DNA of 64,000 bases, taken from contig JAAKBF010000250.1 of NCBI GenBank assembly GCA_012656075.1, forward strand, positions 93,836-157,835, given 5' to 3'. The translations under genes were made by a program, and so were the position numbers. This stretch comes from Phytophthora hibernalis. Taxonomy: Eukaryota; Oomycota; Peronosporomycetes; Peronosporales; Peronosporaceae. The notes beneath the pieces were generated by a model. The model saw only the letters and a program-made list of their open reading frames with translations, made no database searches and was not told where the DNA came from. Numbering within the stretch: position 1 is the stretch's first letter; every line of letters begins with the position of its first letter. Of the stretch, positions 1 through 9,240 are shown piece after piece.

Positions 1-260
1 TCAACCAGATGAAGCACCAGACCAAGTTGTATCTGCTTGCACTTCAAAATTAGTGTACCCACTTCAAGATTATCAGGAGTGCGTGTCAAATCCAATGCCG
101 CGACATGATTGGTCGAATCAGATCTTCCAGAGATTTAGGGTTAGTTAAGGTCATCCCTCCTAATTCAATTCAGATCTTAAACATTCACGGCTGGGCGACA
201 TCGTTCAACCTGAAGAAGGCTTCCCCACATCACTCGACTTTAGGGCGGAACAGGAACAAG
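1..260. other. left edge, no assigned gene
   Basis: An open frame runs from base 2 to a stop near 148 on the plus strand without a recognisable motif. It could be the tail of a gene that starts left of the window, but nothing supports this beyond the open frame. The rest is the 5' flank of the sorting receptor. Confidence 0.3.
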
Positions 261-1961
261 ATGCACGTGAGGACCCTGCTCGCGCTTATGGCGCTGGCCA
301 CACCCGCTGTACACGCGCGCGCCATGGACGTGGACGAGTGGCCGTCTACGGAGGTCCGTACTCAGGTCTCATGCCTTTTCCTTCTTCTCCTGGTATCTAA
401 TAGAGTTTATTTTGTTTAGAGCGACCACACGAAGCTACAGATCGTACTGCCCGAGAAACTCATGAAGAAGGACGGGTACGCGCACAAGGACGCGCTGTTC
501 GGCTACCCGGCGTACTCGATGGGATCGCTGCAGACGCAACTGGTGTACACGAGCGAGTCTGGGTGCGAGGAGATGAAGAACAGCGACTGGGAGCCGCCCT
601 TCGCCCTCATGCTGGACCGCGGAGACTGCCACTTCGTGGAGAAAGTGCGTCGTGCCCAGCACGCCGGTGCGCGTGCTGTGCTCATTGCAGACAACAAGTG
701 TCTGTGCACGGACGTAGAGTGTCTCCGCGAGACGGGCGACGACTTCTGCGAGACGGTGCTGCCTTTCATGGCGGACGACGAGTCCGGAGGGGACATCTCG
801 ATCCCTAGTATGCTGATCCGCAAGAGCGACGGCGACGCCATCAAGCGCGAGATCGCGCAGAGCAAGGGCGTGAGCAACGTCATGGTCAAGTTCGACTGGG
901 GCATCCCGTCCCCCGATGGCCGCGTGGAGTGGACGCTGTGGCAGAGCGCGTGGGACGACCAGTCCCTGTCGACGCTGGCCAATCTAGAGGAGATGATCAC
1001 GACGCTGGGCGAGCGAGCCTACTTCACGCCGCACTTTGTGTCTTACAATGGCACCAAGGTGGGCTGTCACGATGATGGCGATCAGAGCACCTCGGCCTGT
1101 GGCAACATGTGCCTCAACAATGGCCGCTACTGTCTGCTGGACCCGTCTCCGTTCCACGACCGCTCGACCGGCGCGTCTGGAGCTGATGTGGTGCTGGAGA
1201 ACCTGCGACGCAAGTGCATCTGGAACATCGAGAGCAAGACGGACCCAGGTGTCGGTTTGAAGTGGTGGAAGTATGTAAAGGCGTCTGGCGAAGCTTGTGG
1301 AAAGGACGAGAACCTTTTCCGCGAGCGATCTTGCGCCGACAAGGTGATGAAGAAGCTGAGCATTGACATCAAGGCTGTGGAAGAATGCATGCAGCCCTAC
1401 GGTGTCAACGTGGATGAGGTAAACCCACTGCTCGAGGAGGAACTTAAGGAGCAGACGGCACTCCAGCTCCTGCGCCTGCCGGCGTTGTACGTGGACGGAG
1501 TGCACGCTCGCGGCCGCGTGGACCCGACCAGCATTTTGGGCATGGTGTGCGCAGGCTATGGCGTGCACGACCCTCCTGAGGTATGCTCGTGCGCTAGCCA
1601 GTCGTCGGTTGGCCTCTTGGACTGTGTGAAGGTGGGCAGCCTCGCGAATGCAGCTGCCATCACGGGCAATGGTGGCTACTCGTTTACGTCGCTGGTGGTT
1701 GTGATGCTAGCGTTTGTGGGCATCGTGGCTGCGGGTGGGTTTGTCTACTGGCGCCGTACGCAGCGCCACATGCGCGACCAAGTGCGCAGCATTCTGGCCG
1801 AGTACATGCCGCTGGAAGACCAGTCCATGGACGACGACTACGACTTGGAAGATGAGAGATCGCGGATGCTGCACCCGGCGGAGCGTGCTGCTGCCAAGAG
1901 CCCTCGTGGCTTTATGCCTTCACGCGGCTTTCTAGATGAAGACGAGGAGGAGGGCATGTAG
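261..1961 (+). CDS. vacuolar sorting receptor (BP-80/VSR type)
   Basis: Type I membrane receptor that would carry soluble cargo from the Golgi to lytic compartments. I read two exons, 261..353 and 420..1961, joined in phase and giving about 544 residues. The first exon supplies a signal peptide (start MHVRTLLALMALATPAVHA). A protease-associated (PA) domain follows, with the DRGDCHFVEKVRRAQHAGA segment at about residues 95 to 115. A cysteine-rich luminal part comes next, then one membrane helix at about residues 453 to 476. The cytosolic tail contains EYMPLED, matching the YMPL sorting signal of plant VSRs recognised by AP complexes. The tail then becomes acidic. The start is chosen because it alone gives the signal peptide. 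Family assignment is strong; cargo is not predictable from sequence. Confidence 0.9.
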
Positions 1962-2185
1962 ACGTTCGGCTATCCGGTTGAAGAGAGAGGTGACTGGTAA
2001 CGACACATGTCGTGCGCAAATGCCAATACTACCGGGGAAAGTATCAAAGAAAGAGAGACGGCGACAGTTTGGCGTGGAATGAACACGGTGTTTAGTCACG
2101 ATGATAGCTTGGATCGCAAGGCCTGCCAGCGCCAGTCGCGAAATGAATATTGCAAGCCATTTGCATGTGCAGCTCATTGTACGGT

Positions 2186-2947
2186 TCATTCACTATTATC
2201 CGATGCCACTGCACGTTGTGTTTCTTGACTAAGTAGATGCCGAAGCAGCACTTCCATGGTGGCAGATTGCCGCTCTAACTGCGCGATAACACCATCCAAG
2301 AGATCGTTCTGCGCCTGAATGACGTCTGCAAGCTCCAAATGACAAGAATCCTTCGAAGTTGTCGCAGCAGGTCGGGGTATCGTCACATCTGGTACACCTT
2401 GTTGCAGTGAAGTTGAAGCAGTCGGTCGATCTCCTGGAGAATTTGAACTCGAGCATTCGTCACTCGAAGCCTGATTAATTATCAGCATCGGGTTCTGCTC
2501 AACAACCACAGCATCGCCAGCATTTATTGACGTTTGGGTCTCCTCCTCAGCTCTTGTGTAAGCATCGTCACCTTCAGACGTGGTTATCGGGGCGTAGCCA
2601 TTCTCCGAGCTCCAACTGTCTTCATTGCGCTGGCGTTTGTATCCCGTATGCTTCACTAGCGCCCGCTGGATTGTGCGTGTCGAGCACTCGTAGCCGAATT
2701 TGTCCTTCAGTTGCTTGGCAGAAAGCTTCTCCGCTGTAGCAACTTGGGCTAATTCCTCCACCTGCTGGTCGGACAGACGTCGTGGCGCCCCCTGAGGCTT
2801 TGACGCAGTATAACCTTCCAATACACGGTGCACCGTATCGTATGAGCGCTTGAGCGTCTTGGTGATGGCTCGCAGACTGTCGCCGGCGCGCCACATGCTC
2901 TTGATGCGCTCGCGCTCGGCGCTAGTCAGTGACGGACCCCGACCCAT
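2186..2947 (-). CDS. transposase-like helix-turn-helix protein without DDE domain
   Basis: A 253-residue protein. Residues 1 to 45 form a homeodomain-like helix-turn-helix (SAERERIKSMWRAGDSLRAI). Residues about 50 to 105 form a second one (LSDQQVEELAQVATAEKL and the following TRTIQRALVKHTGYKR). This is the bipartite DNA-binding layout of Tc1/mariner transposases. No DDE/DDD catalytic domain follows. The rest is low-complexity, ending in a leucine-rich helix (about 205 to 240) that could dimerise. It may be a host transcription regulator derived from a transposase, or a truncated element. An upstream in-frame extension exists, but the Met at 2947 fits the first helix best. Only 71 bp separate this start from the divergent next gene, so they probably share a promoter. 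Confidence 0.65.
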   Translation of the reverse strand: MGRGPSLTSAERERIKSMWRAGDSLRAITKTLKRSYDTVHRVLEGYTASKPQGAPRRLSDQQVEELAQVATAEKLSAKQLKDKFGYECSTRTIQRALVKHTGYKRQRNEDSWSSENGYAPITTSEGDDAYTRAEEETQTSINAGDAVVVEQNPMLIINQASSDECSSSNSPGDRPTASTSLQQGVPDVTIPRPAATTSKDSCHLELADVIQAQNDLLDGVIAQLERQSATMEVLLRHLLSQETQRAVASDNSE

Positions 2948-3018
2948 ATAGACACAAATTTTGAGTCCTGATACAAAAATTGTGTCGAAATGTGATTTAT
3001 CAAAGCGTATCATTGGCG

Positions 3019-4392
3019 ATGATCGAGCGCCTGCTGGCGGCTGTGTACGCCCGCGAGCCGCATGTGAAGGTGGTAGCGGCTGTGACAGGTGGTGGTGTGT
3101 CCGTGGCCGAGAGCTTATTCCGCCCCGGTAGCTCCTCCACCATGTTGCACTTCGCAGTGCCCTATTCACGCGCGAGTCTGCAGTCGTTTCTGAGTTCGGT
3201 GCCCTCGACGTCCTCCAAGCTCAAATTCTGCTCTGCAGAGACGTCAGAGCGCATGGCGCTGGCTGCATGGAAACATGCCAATGAAATGACGCGACTGGAG
3301 GCGGAGGAAGACGACACCCAAGCTGCGACGACGGTATCCAGCGCTTTGAAGCGCTTCCGAGCGTCTCTGGGCATCGCGTGCACGGCTGGACTGGCGACCA
3401 ATTACCCCAAGAAGGGACCGCACGAGTGCTTCCTGTCAGTGTGTCGAGCTCGCTCTGTGAGTAGTGACATTATGTTTTTGCGACCAACATGTGAGACGTA
3501 CCATCTCCAATTGGACAAGACGCTGGGACGCTCGAGGACTGAGGAAGATCATATTGTGAGTCGCTGGCTCGTGTATCTTCTAGCCAAGTCTGCTGAAGCG
3601 GATTCCGATACTTGCGCGGCTTTGTATGACGAACTGATGTCTGCGCAGTCGGGGAGCGATGCGTTGGTGAAGTTAACTCTCGACGGTAAAGATGATGCGA
3701 GTGCAAACAACCCGCTGCATGAAATTTGCAGTGGGAAGGCGAATCAGCTCGTTAGCGTTGCATTTTTGCCGGCGGAAACAAATGACAGTGCTACAATTGT
3801 AGCGACGCAAGGGTTTGACTTCCGCGGGTTGATCCTGCCTGGCTCTTTCAACCCGCTGCACAAGGGTCACGTGGATCTGGCCCGCGTCGCTCAACAGCTG
3901 ATCAAGTCGCGGACGGGCGTCGATTTGCCGGTTGCATTCGAACTTGCAGTGGCCAATGCAGACAAAGGTGCAATCGAATCGTCAACGATCTCGACTCGCG
4001 TTGCGCAGTTCACGGATAACTCGTCGGGACTTGGTGCGTGGCCCGTGCTGGTCACGAATGCCACACTCTTCGGTCAGAAAGCCGAGCTGCTTCCTGGCTG
4101 TGCGTTCGTCATTGGTGCCGACACGGCAGTTCGCATCGTTGACAAGAAGTACTACGACATGGACGAGCACAAGATGGGGCTGGCGCTGGACCACATCGCA
4201 CGCAACGACTGCTCCTTCGTGGTGGCTGGTCGATTCGACAACAAAATTGAGAACCGCTTCATATCCGCTGATGAAGTACTGGAAAAGTACGTGCCGCCTG
4301 TGTTTCGCCACCTTTTCATCCCGCTGCCCGAGTCCACGTTCCGCAACGATATCTCATCGACGGAGCTCCGCCGTCAGATGGCTACATCATAA
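3019..4392 (+). CDS. CinA-like / NMNAT-type nucleotidyltransferase fusion
   Basis: Single-exon protein of 457 residues. The N-terminal part (about 1 to 150) resembles the CinA C-terminal nicotinamide-nucleotide amidohydrolase fold: VTGGGVSVAESLFRPGSSS, and later LGIACTAGLATN. The C-terminal half is an adenylyl/cytidylyltransferase domain with LPGSFNPLHKGHVDLARVA (the HxGH-type nucleotide-binding motif HKGH) near residue 277, and a late SSTELRR segment matching the family ISST.R motif. By family, one half would deamidate NMN and the other would adenylate NMN/NaMN in NAD metabolism. The CinA signature is altered from ESCTGG, so its activity is uncertain, and the substrate of the transferase half cannot be fixed from motifs. 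An upstream Met at 2980 is possible but adds no domain. Confidence 0.75.
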   Translation: MIERLLAAVYAREPHVKVVAAVTGGGVSVAESLFRPGSSSTMLHFAVPYSRASLQSFLSSVPSTSSKLKFCSAETSERMALAAWKHANEMTRLEAEEDDTQAATTVSSALKRFRASLGIACTAGLATNYPKKGPHECFLSVCRARSVSSDIMFLRPTCETYHLQLDKTLGRSRTEEDHIVSRWLVYLLAKSAEADSDTCAALYDELMSAQSGSDALVKLTLDGKDDASANNPLHEICSGKANQLVSVAFLPAETNDSATIVATQGFDFRGLILPGSFNPLHKGHVDLARVAQQLIKSRTGVDLPVAFELAVANADKGAIESSTISTRVAQFTDNSSGLGAWPVLVTNATLFGQKAELLPGCAFVIGADTAVRIVDKKYYDMDEHKMGLALDHIARNDCSFVVAGRFDNKIENRFISADEVLEKYVPPVFRHLFIPLPESTFRNDISSTELRRQMATS

Positions 4393-4516
4393 ACCTATAA
4401 ACCGTTTCTCATTGGCTGATTCCCATCTTAAATCTAGGTATTGCTATAGATTATCGAAGTTTCCCCTTTCATTTGGATATTCGCCAAAAGATCACAGCGC
4501 AGCACCGAGAAGCCCC

Positions 4517-5427
4517 ATGTCGAGACGATACGACGGCCGCACAACCACCTTCTCCCCGGAAGGTGCACCTGCTTCCTATCTACAGCTACCCGATCCTCAA
4601 CCTCCCGTTGCAATCTACCTTTAGTGTCTAATGTATCGCGTGTAATTACGTGGATCCTAGGCCGCCTTTTCCAGGTGGAGTATGCCATGGAAGCCATCAA
4701 CAATGCCGGCTCGGCTGTGGGCATCCTCGCGAAGGACGGAATCGTCATTGCAGGTCCGTAGAATCGACATCCTTGTTGTTGTGCGTTGCACTGACATGAT
4801 TTTGTGTCTGCAGCGGAGAAGAAGACGGTGTCGAAGCTGTTGACCCCCAGCAAGACGAGCGAGAAGACCATCAAGCTGGACGACCACCTGATCTGTGCTG
4901 TGGCCGGTCTTACGGCCGACGCCAACATCCTCGTGAACTACGCGCGGCTATCAGCGCAGCGTTACGAGCTGGCGTACCAAGAGAAGGAGCCGTGCGAGCA
5001 GCTGGTGCAGACCATTTGCAACTACAAGCAGGCGTACACGCAGTTCGGCGGCCAACGCCCCTTTGGTGTGTCCTTCCTGTATGCTGGATGGGACCGCCAC
5101 CACGGCTTCCAGCTGTACCACAGCGACCCCAGTGGAAACTACGGCGGCTGGAAGGCCACTGCCATTGGTGCCAACAACCGCGCCGCCAAGAGCATGCTCA
5201 AGAGCGATTACGAGGAGGGCTTGACGGTCGAAGAAGCGCTGGCCTTCTCGGTCAAGGTCATGAACAAGACCATGGACTCGACTACCCCCACGGCAGAGAA
5301 GCTCGAGTTCACGACGGTCACTCAAAACGCCGAGGGCAAGATCGTGCACCGCCAACTGACTGAGAAGGAGACGAAGGAGCTGCTGGAGAAGGCGGCTGCG
5401 GACACGGCCTCCTCGGGCGACATGTAA
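4517..5427 (+). CDS. PSMA4: 20S proteasome alpha subunit, PSMA4 (alpha-3) type
   Basis: Structural alpha subunit of the 20S proteasome core, forming the outer ring and gate. Three exons: 4517..4562, 4661..4753 and 4814..5427, all phase-consistent, giving 250 residues, close to the family length. The N terminus [16 protein letters not shown] joins to [13 protein letters not shown], the alpha-subunit signature. The middle has [19 protein letters not shown] and [12 protein letters not shown], both diagnostic of PSMA4 rather than other alpha subunits. The first exon is only 46 nt and easily missed. The C terminus lacks the long Lys-rich tail of animal PSMA4. Confidence 0.95.
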
Positions 5428-5561
5428 GCAGCATGTCTTTAAACACGTTACTGGAAAGCAGGCATCAGCGCCGTAGCTTTTGACGTTCACCCCAAAATTC
5501 TTTGGTGTTGGTGTCCTTACCACGAATGAAAGACCAAAAACAGGATTCCATTAGTTTGCAC

Positions 5562-6423
5562 CTATATACCGCCACCTGCTACGCCCGTAGATGCTTTGTC
5601 AGCTGCGTTGGCAGCGCTCGTTGCTACTCCAGTAGTAGCGGCGGCCACCTTATCTATTTGACTTTCTGCCTTATCCCCGACACGAGCAGCGCAGCTGGAC
5701 AAGTCCGTTCCACAAATCATAAACGTCACGACCAGCGCGAGCACAGCCAGCGCCAACGCAGTGTAGATCCAGTACTTGACGTTCATCCACCAATACGCGT
5801 TCTTGAGCTTCTTGGCGGATTTTTCATATTTCAAGGCGTCCTGCTGCAGTTTGTTGGTGCGTGTGACCAGCAGCTCAATCTTCTCGCCACGCTCCATCAA
5901 CTGTCCACAAAGCACAAATGTGTTAGCAAAACTCATGATACAGCACTAAAAACACATGAAGTCACACCTGGTTGACATTATCGATCATGAGCGTCTTGAC
6001 ACGCTCCATCTTCTGCCGAACCTGCGACATGGGCGTCTCGAGTTTATAGTTGTCGTACTTCTTCATGAGCGTGTCCAGCGTCGGATTGAAAGGCGCCATG
6101 GCGTACGCCAGAGCTGTCTGCGCCTGCTGCTTGTACTTGGCCAGGAACAGCGTCTGCAACTCGGCCAGCATCATGAACGCCACGTTCGCATGCACGCGCT
6201 CCTCCGCCATACACATATACGTGATGCCGTCGTCGTGGAGGAAGAAAAAGTTGAACTCGTTGTACGGGAACACGCTCTTGGAGGCTGCAGCCGACGCGTT
6301 GGGTTCGTGCTGCGACAAGTGCTTGAGCACAGCGCGCGTGACAGTCGGGAAGTTGCCGCTCTGGTCCGTGTGCTCACACAGAACGCTCTGCTGGCGCGCA
6401 ACCAACGTGTAGACAATCGACAT
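5562..6423 (-). CDS. longin R-SNARE (VAMP7-like)
   Basis: Vesicle SNARE for endosomal/vacuolar fusion. Exons 6423..5968 and 5900..5562 with a 67-nt intron give 264 residues. The N-terminal longin domain (about 1 to 120) begins MSIVYTLVARQQ. The SNARE helix (about 128 to 190) includes VKTLMIDNVNQ joined to LMERGEKIELLVTRTNKL, with the zero-layer Arg in ERGE. A membrane helix follows (WIYTALALAVLALVVTFMIC). The oddity is about 45 further residues after the membrane anchor, Ala/Thr-rich, where most VAMPs end within a few residues. The start at 6423 was chosen because the longin fold begins there. It is convergent with PSMA4 (134 bp between stops). Confidence 0.9.
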
Positions 6424-6533
6424 CGATACTGTCAATGACCTTTCGTCGCGATCCAAAGTGTATCCATGTTCCATTTTGGCCAATCATATCGTTCCATGTC
6501 TATTGGCCCATTTTGAGTCAAATTGGGACCAGC

Positions 6534-7084
6534 ATGACACGGAGAGTTGTGACGCGGCTTGTCTTCACTGCGCTCTTCACCTTCCTGTGGTTGCCATGCA
6601 TCTCATCCCAGAGCGACGTCACTAAAATAACAGATACTTTGTCAAAACCGCAGCAGAGAACAGACAGCGACGTCACTGCTAATACCGATACCGACTGCAA
6701 CTCGTTGACGGGCCCGTTTTGCACGCACATTGGCTCCATGGCGCTCTTCGCCCCGTACATGACTCCCATCTCCCCTAGGGACCTGCAACTTGAAGGCAAC
6801 GAAGTGTCTCGCTACATGGCCAAGACTGACGAGGGTGACACCAAGTGGCAGCGGAAACAGTGCTTTTTCCAACACTTTTCCAGCTCGTGGATGGACAGCG
6901 GGGCGACGCCAACGACCTCATGAACCAGCAAGTTGCCAGTGTAGACGAGTGCGAGAAGCTCTGTTGCGACCACGCCGAGTGCCAGTCGTTCACGTTCTGG
7001 CGCGGACGCACGTGTTTCTTGCGCGCTAAGAGCAACGCCCCTCGCAAGGATAGCGACTCGTTCTCTGGTATTCGCTTGACCTAA
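6534..7084 (+). CDS. secreted PAN/apple-domain protein (frame broken or intron)
   Basis: The N terminus (MTRRVVTRLVFTALFTFLW...) is a signal peptide. The C-terminal part, in another frame, has a PAN/apple core: VDECEKLCCDHAECQSFTF, RTCFLRAKSN, FSGIRL. PAN domains bind carbohydrate or protein, and in oomycetes occur in cell-wall and cellulose-binding proteins. The two parts are joined either by an intron or by a one-base shift near 6835 to 6884. A GT at 6804 and the AG at 6882..6883 would join them in phase (80-nt intron) but would remove a cysteine at 6859..6861. Single short domain; the function is not further defined. Confidence 0.6.
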
Positions 7085-7192
7085 ACGCCAGCTTGTTAGA
7101 TCAATTTTGAATTTTTTTGTTAATGCGGAATCCTTATAAAGAGGTTCAAGTTGAAGTTGGCAGGAGTGATTGTCATTCTTCAAAGTGCCGCC

Positions 7193-9204
7193 ATGGCCAC
7201 AGCACGCGGCCAAGAGGTGGAGACTGGATGGAACACCTTCACTCGAGATGAGGTGGCAACTCTTAGTATAGTTAGTGTGTGTATGTAGCGCTGATGACTG
7301 TTGTGGACAGGTTTTAGGGCGTATTGAGGCGCTGGCGGCGGAGTTCCTGGAGAGTTTATCGGTGCGGTCAAGACCTGCGCATTAATTTGTGCACAATAAC
7401 TGACGACGCTAACGTACAGGAGGGGAAAGTGCTGGAGCTCGAGGCTGTAAGCAGTAAACGATATCTTTTGTGTAGGATTAGGGAAGATTTGTTGACTTGC
7501 AGTGAAGTTGAAGCGCAATACGTCGGCGATGATCTACGATCACGAGAACCAGCGACAAGTGCACGGCAACGATAAACGCTGTGTCAAGTTGGTATCAGAG
7601 TGAATGACGTGTCTGTTACTTGTTTTGGATCGCTGCTGCTTAACTCGTGCACGTGTACAGAATCGGCAGGGAGGCAGGAGATACACTGGTATCTGGCTCA
7701 TCTTGCAGACGGCACACGCTCTGCTCACAGAAAACAAAACGGCCACCCAGGTTTGTCGCTTTGCTTTTCTGTCGTTGGGATCTTCTCTTCGTTGTTATTA
7801 AACTGCTCGAACTTGTTTCAGCGAGATGTTTACTACCTGCATCCATTCTTCAAAGGTCAAAGCGAAGCCGACGAAGCGATCTTAGGTTGAAATCTTCCAG
7901 GTATCGACGTTCGTTGCCAGTACTTTGTTTTAATCTCGTACGCGTACACGCGTCACTTGTAGACGCTGGAGGCATTCTAGGTGTCCCAAGAGGATGCATG
8001 AACATTGTAGGTGCGACAAAAGGCTGCTTCACCGGGGATTTAAGTATTTCGGTAAGTACCCGCTGCATGTCTGAGGTTGAATACCTCTATAAGCTGCCTT
8101 ACCCTATTAAACTTGGACCCGTAGAGAGGTGGCCAATGGAGGCATTTCGGGAGTGGAGAAGAGGTCTCTATCACTCAAGAGCTTTTGCAGCTGAAGCCTA
8201 GCAATCTGTGTGCACAATCCGTTGTTATTGCTATTGGATTATAGCACTCATTTTGTTGAATCATTCTCCAGGCACAGCAATGCGAAGTTCATCGTCGTGG
8301 TTGAAAAGGACGGTAGGTGGAAACAATGCAACACACATGTTTGGCTTACTGACGTATAATTTTACTGAAGGAATTTTCAATCGACTGAGGTACGCCAAGT
8401 GCAAGATTCAATAATGTGTGTTTGCTTTTTACCGAGTGTGTTTTCATCATGCTAGAGAGGATAAGTTCTTCGAAAAGGTCCCAAGTATCTTGGTGACCGG
8501 CCGTGGATTTCCAGATCTAGCAACTAGGTATTCTTTTTCAGGACGTAGCGAGTCACTTTCAGCATCTACTCACACTGAGTTCGTCGCGGTCAGAATGTTT
8601 GTGAGCCTGCTGAGCCATGCTCTCGGAATTCCAGTCATTGGCCTATGCGACTGCAACCCGTTCGGTTTGTCGATCATGGTAAGAGGTGATGACACAAAAA
8701 TAATTCGGAGCGTGTACTTACACATTCTTTTGTAGCTCACATATAAGCTAGGGTCGGCTCGGATGCCACTGGAGTCCCTACAATATGGTACGCTTGGCAC
8801 AAAGGTATCTCGTTTCTGTTGAGGCGATTAACAAGCATTTACTTATAATCGCAGCCGTTGATATAAAGTGGATTGGGCTTCGTCCATCTCAAATCGCGAA
8901 CTTGGGCTTACCACAGTCATCTCTTAAGGCGCTGACCCGGAAAGATATCGCCGTAGCGGACTCCCTTCTGCAGGCAGGCTTCATCCAGGTGAACAAGATA
9001 AGATTCAGTACGGCACCACATCCAGTGTCTGACCTGTACAGTACCATGTGATGCCAGGCCAACGAACGATACAAGGACGAAGTTGAAATGTGGCTGAGTG
9101 GCTCGCTGCCATGGAAAATTGAGCTTGAAGCTCTTCACTTCTTAGGGTTTACGTTCTTGACCTCATTCCTTCAAGACAGCATCCAAAATGATAATTTTCT
9201 ATAA
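7193..9204 (+). CDS. SPO11: SPO11 / topoisomerase VI A-type meiotic transesterase
   Basis: Catalyses meiotic DNA double-strand breaks through a tyrosine. I could join 15 exons in phase: 7193..7252, 7311..7361, 7420..7453, 7503..7591, 7661..7750, 7822..7885, 7963..8051, 8125..8207, 8272..8312, 8371..8389, 8456..8527, 8594..8678, 8736..8787, 8855..8988 and 9058..9204, giving 369 residues. Exon 6 opens with RDVYY, holding the active-site Tyr. Exon 9 has FIVVVEKDG with the toprim Glu. Exon 11 has ILVTGRGFPDLATR, exon 12 GLCDCNPFG, exon 13 TYKLGSARMPLES and exon 14 IKWIGLRPSQI. The second Asp of the toprim DxD is Asn here. Exon 10 is only 19 nt. The gene ends 36 bp from the presenilin stop on the other strand. 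The borders of exons 3 and 8 are the least certain. Confidence 0.85.
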
Positions 9205-9240
9205 ACTTCCAAAAGCTATCGTTTGGCACTACCTGCTGTG

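Noticed and set aside
5956..6438. Plus-strand frame across the SNARE gene
   Set aside because: Antisense shadow of the longin/SNARE exon; its His/Arg/Leu-rich composition is typical of a reverse frame.
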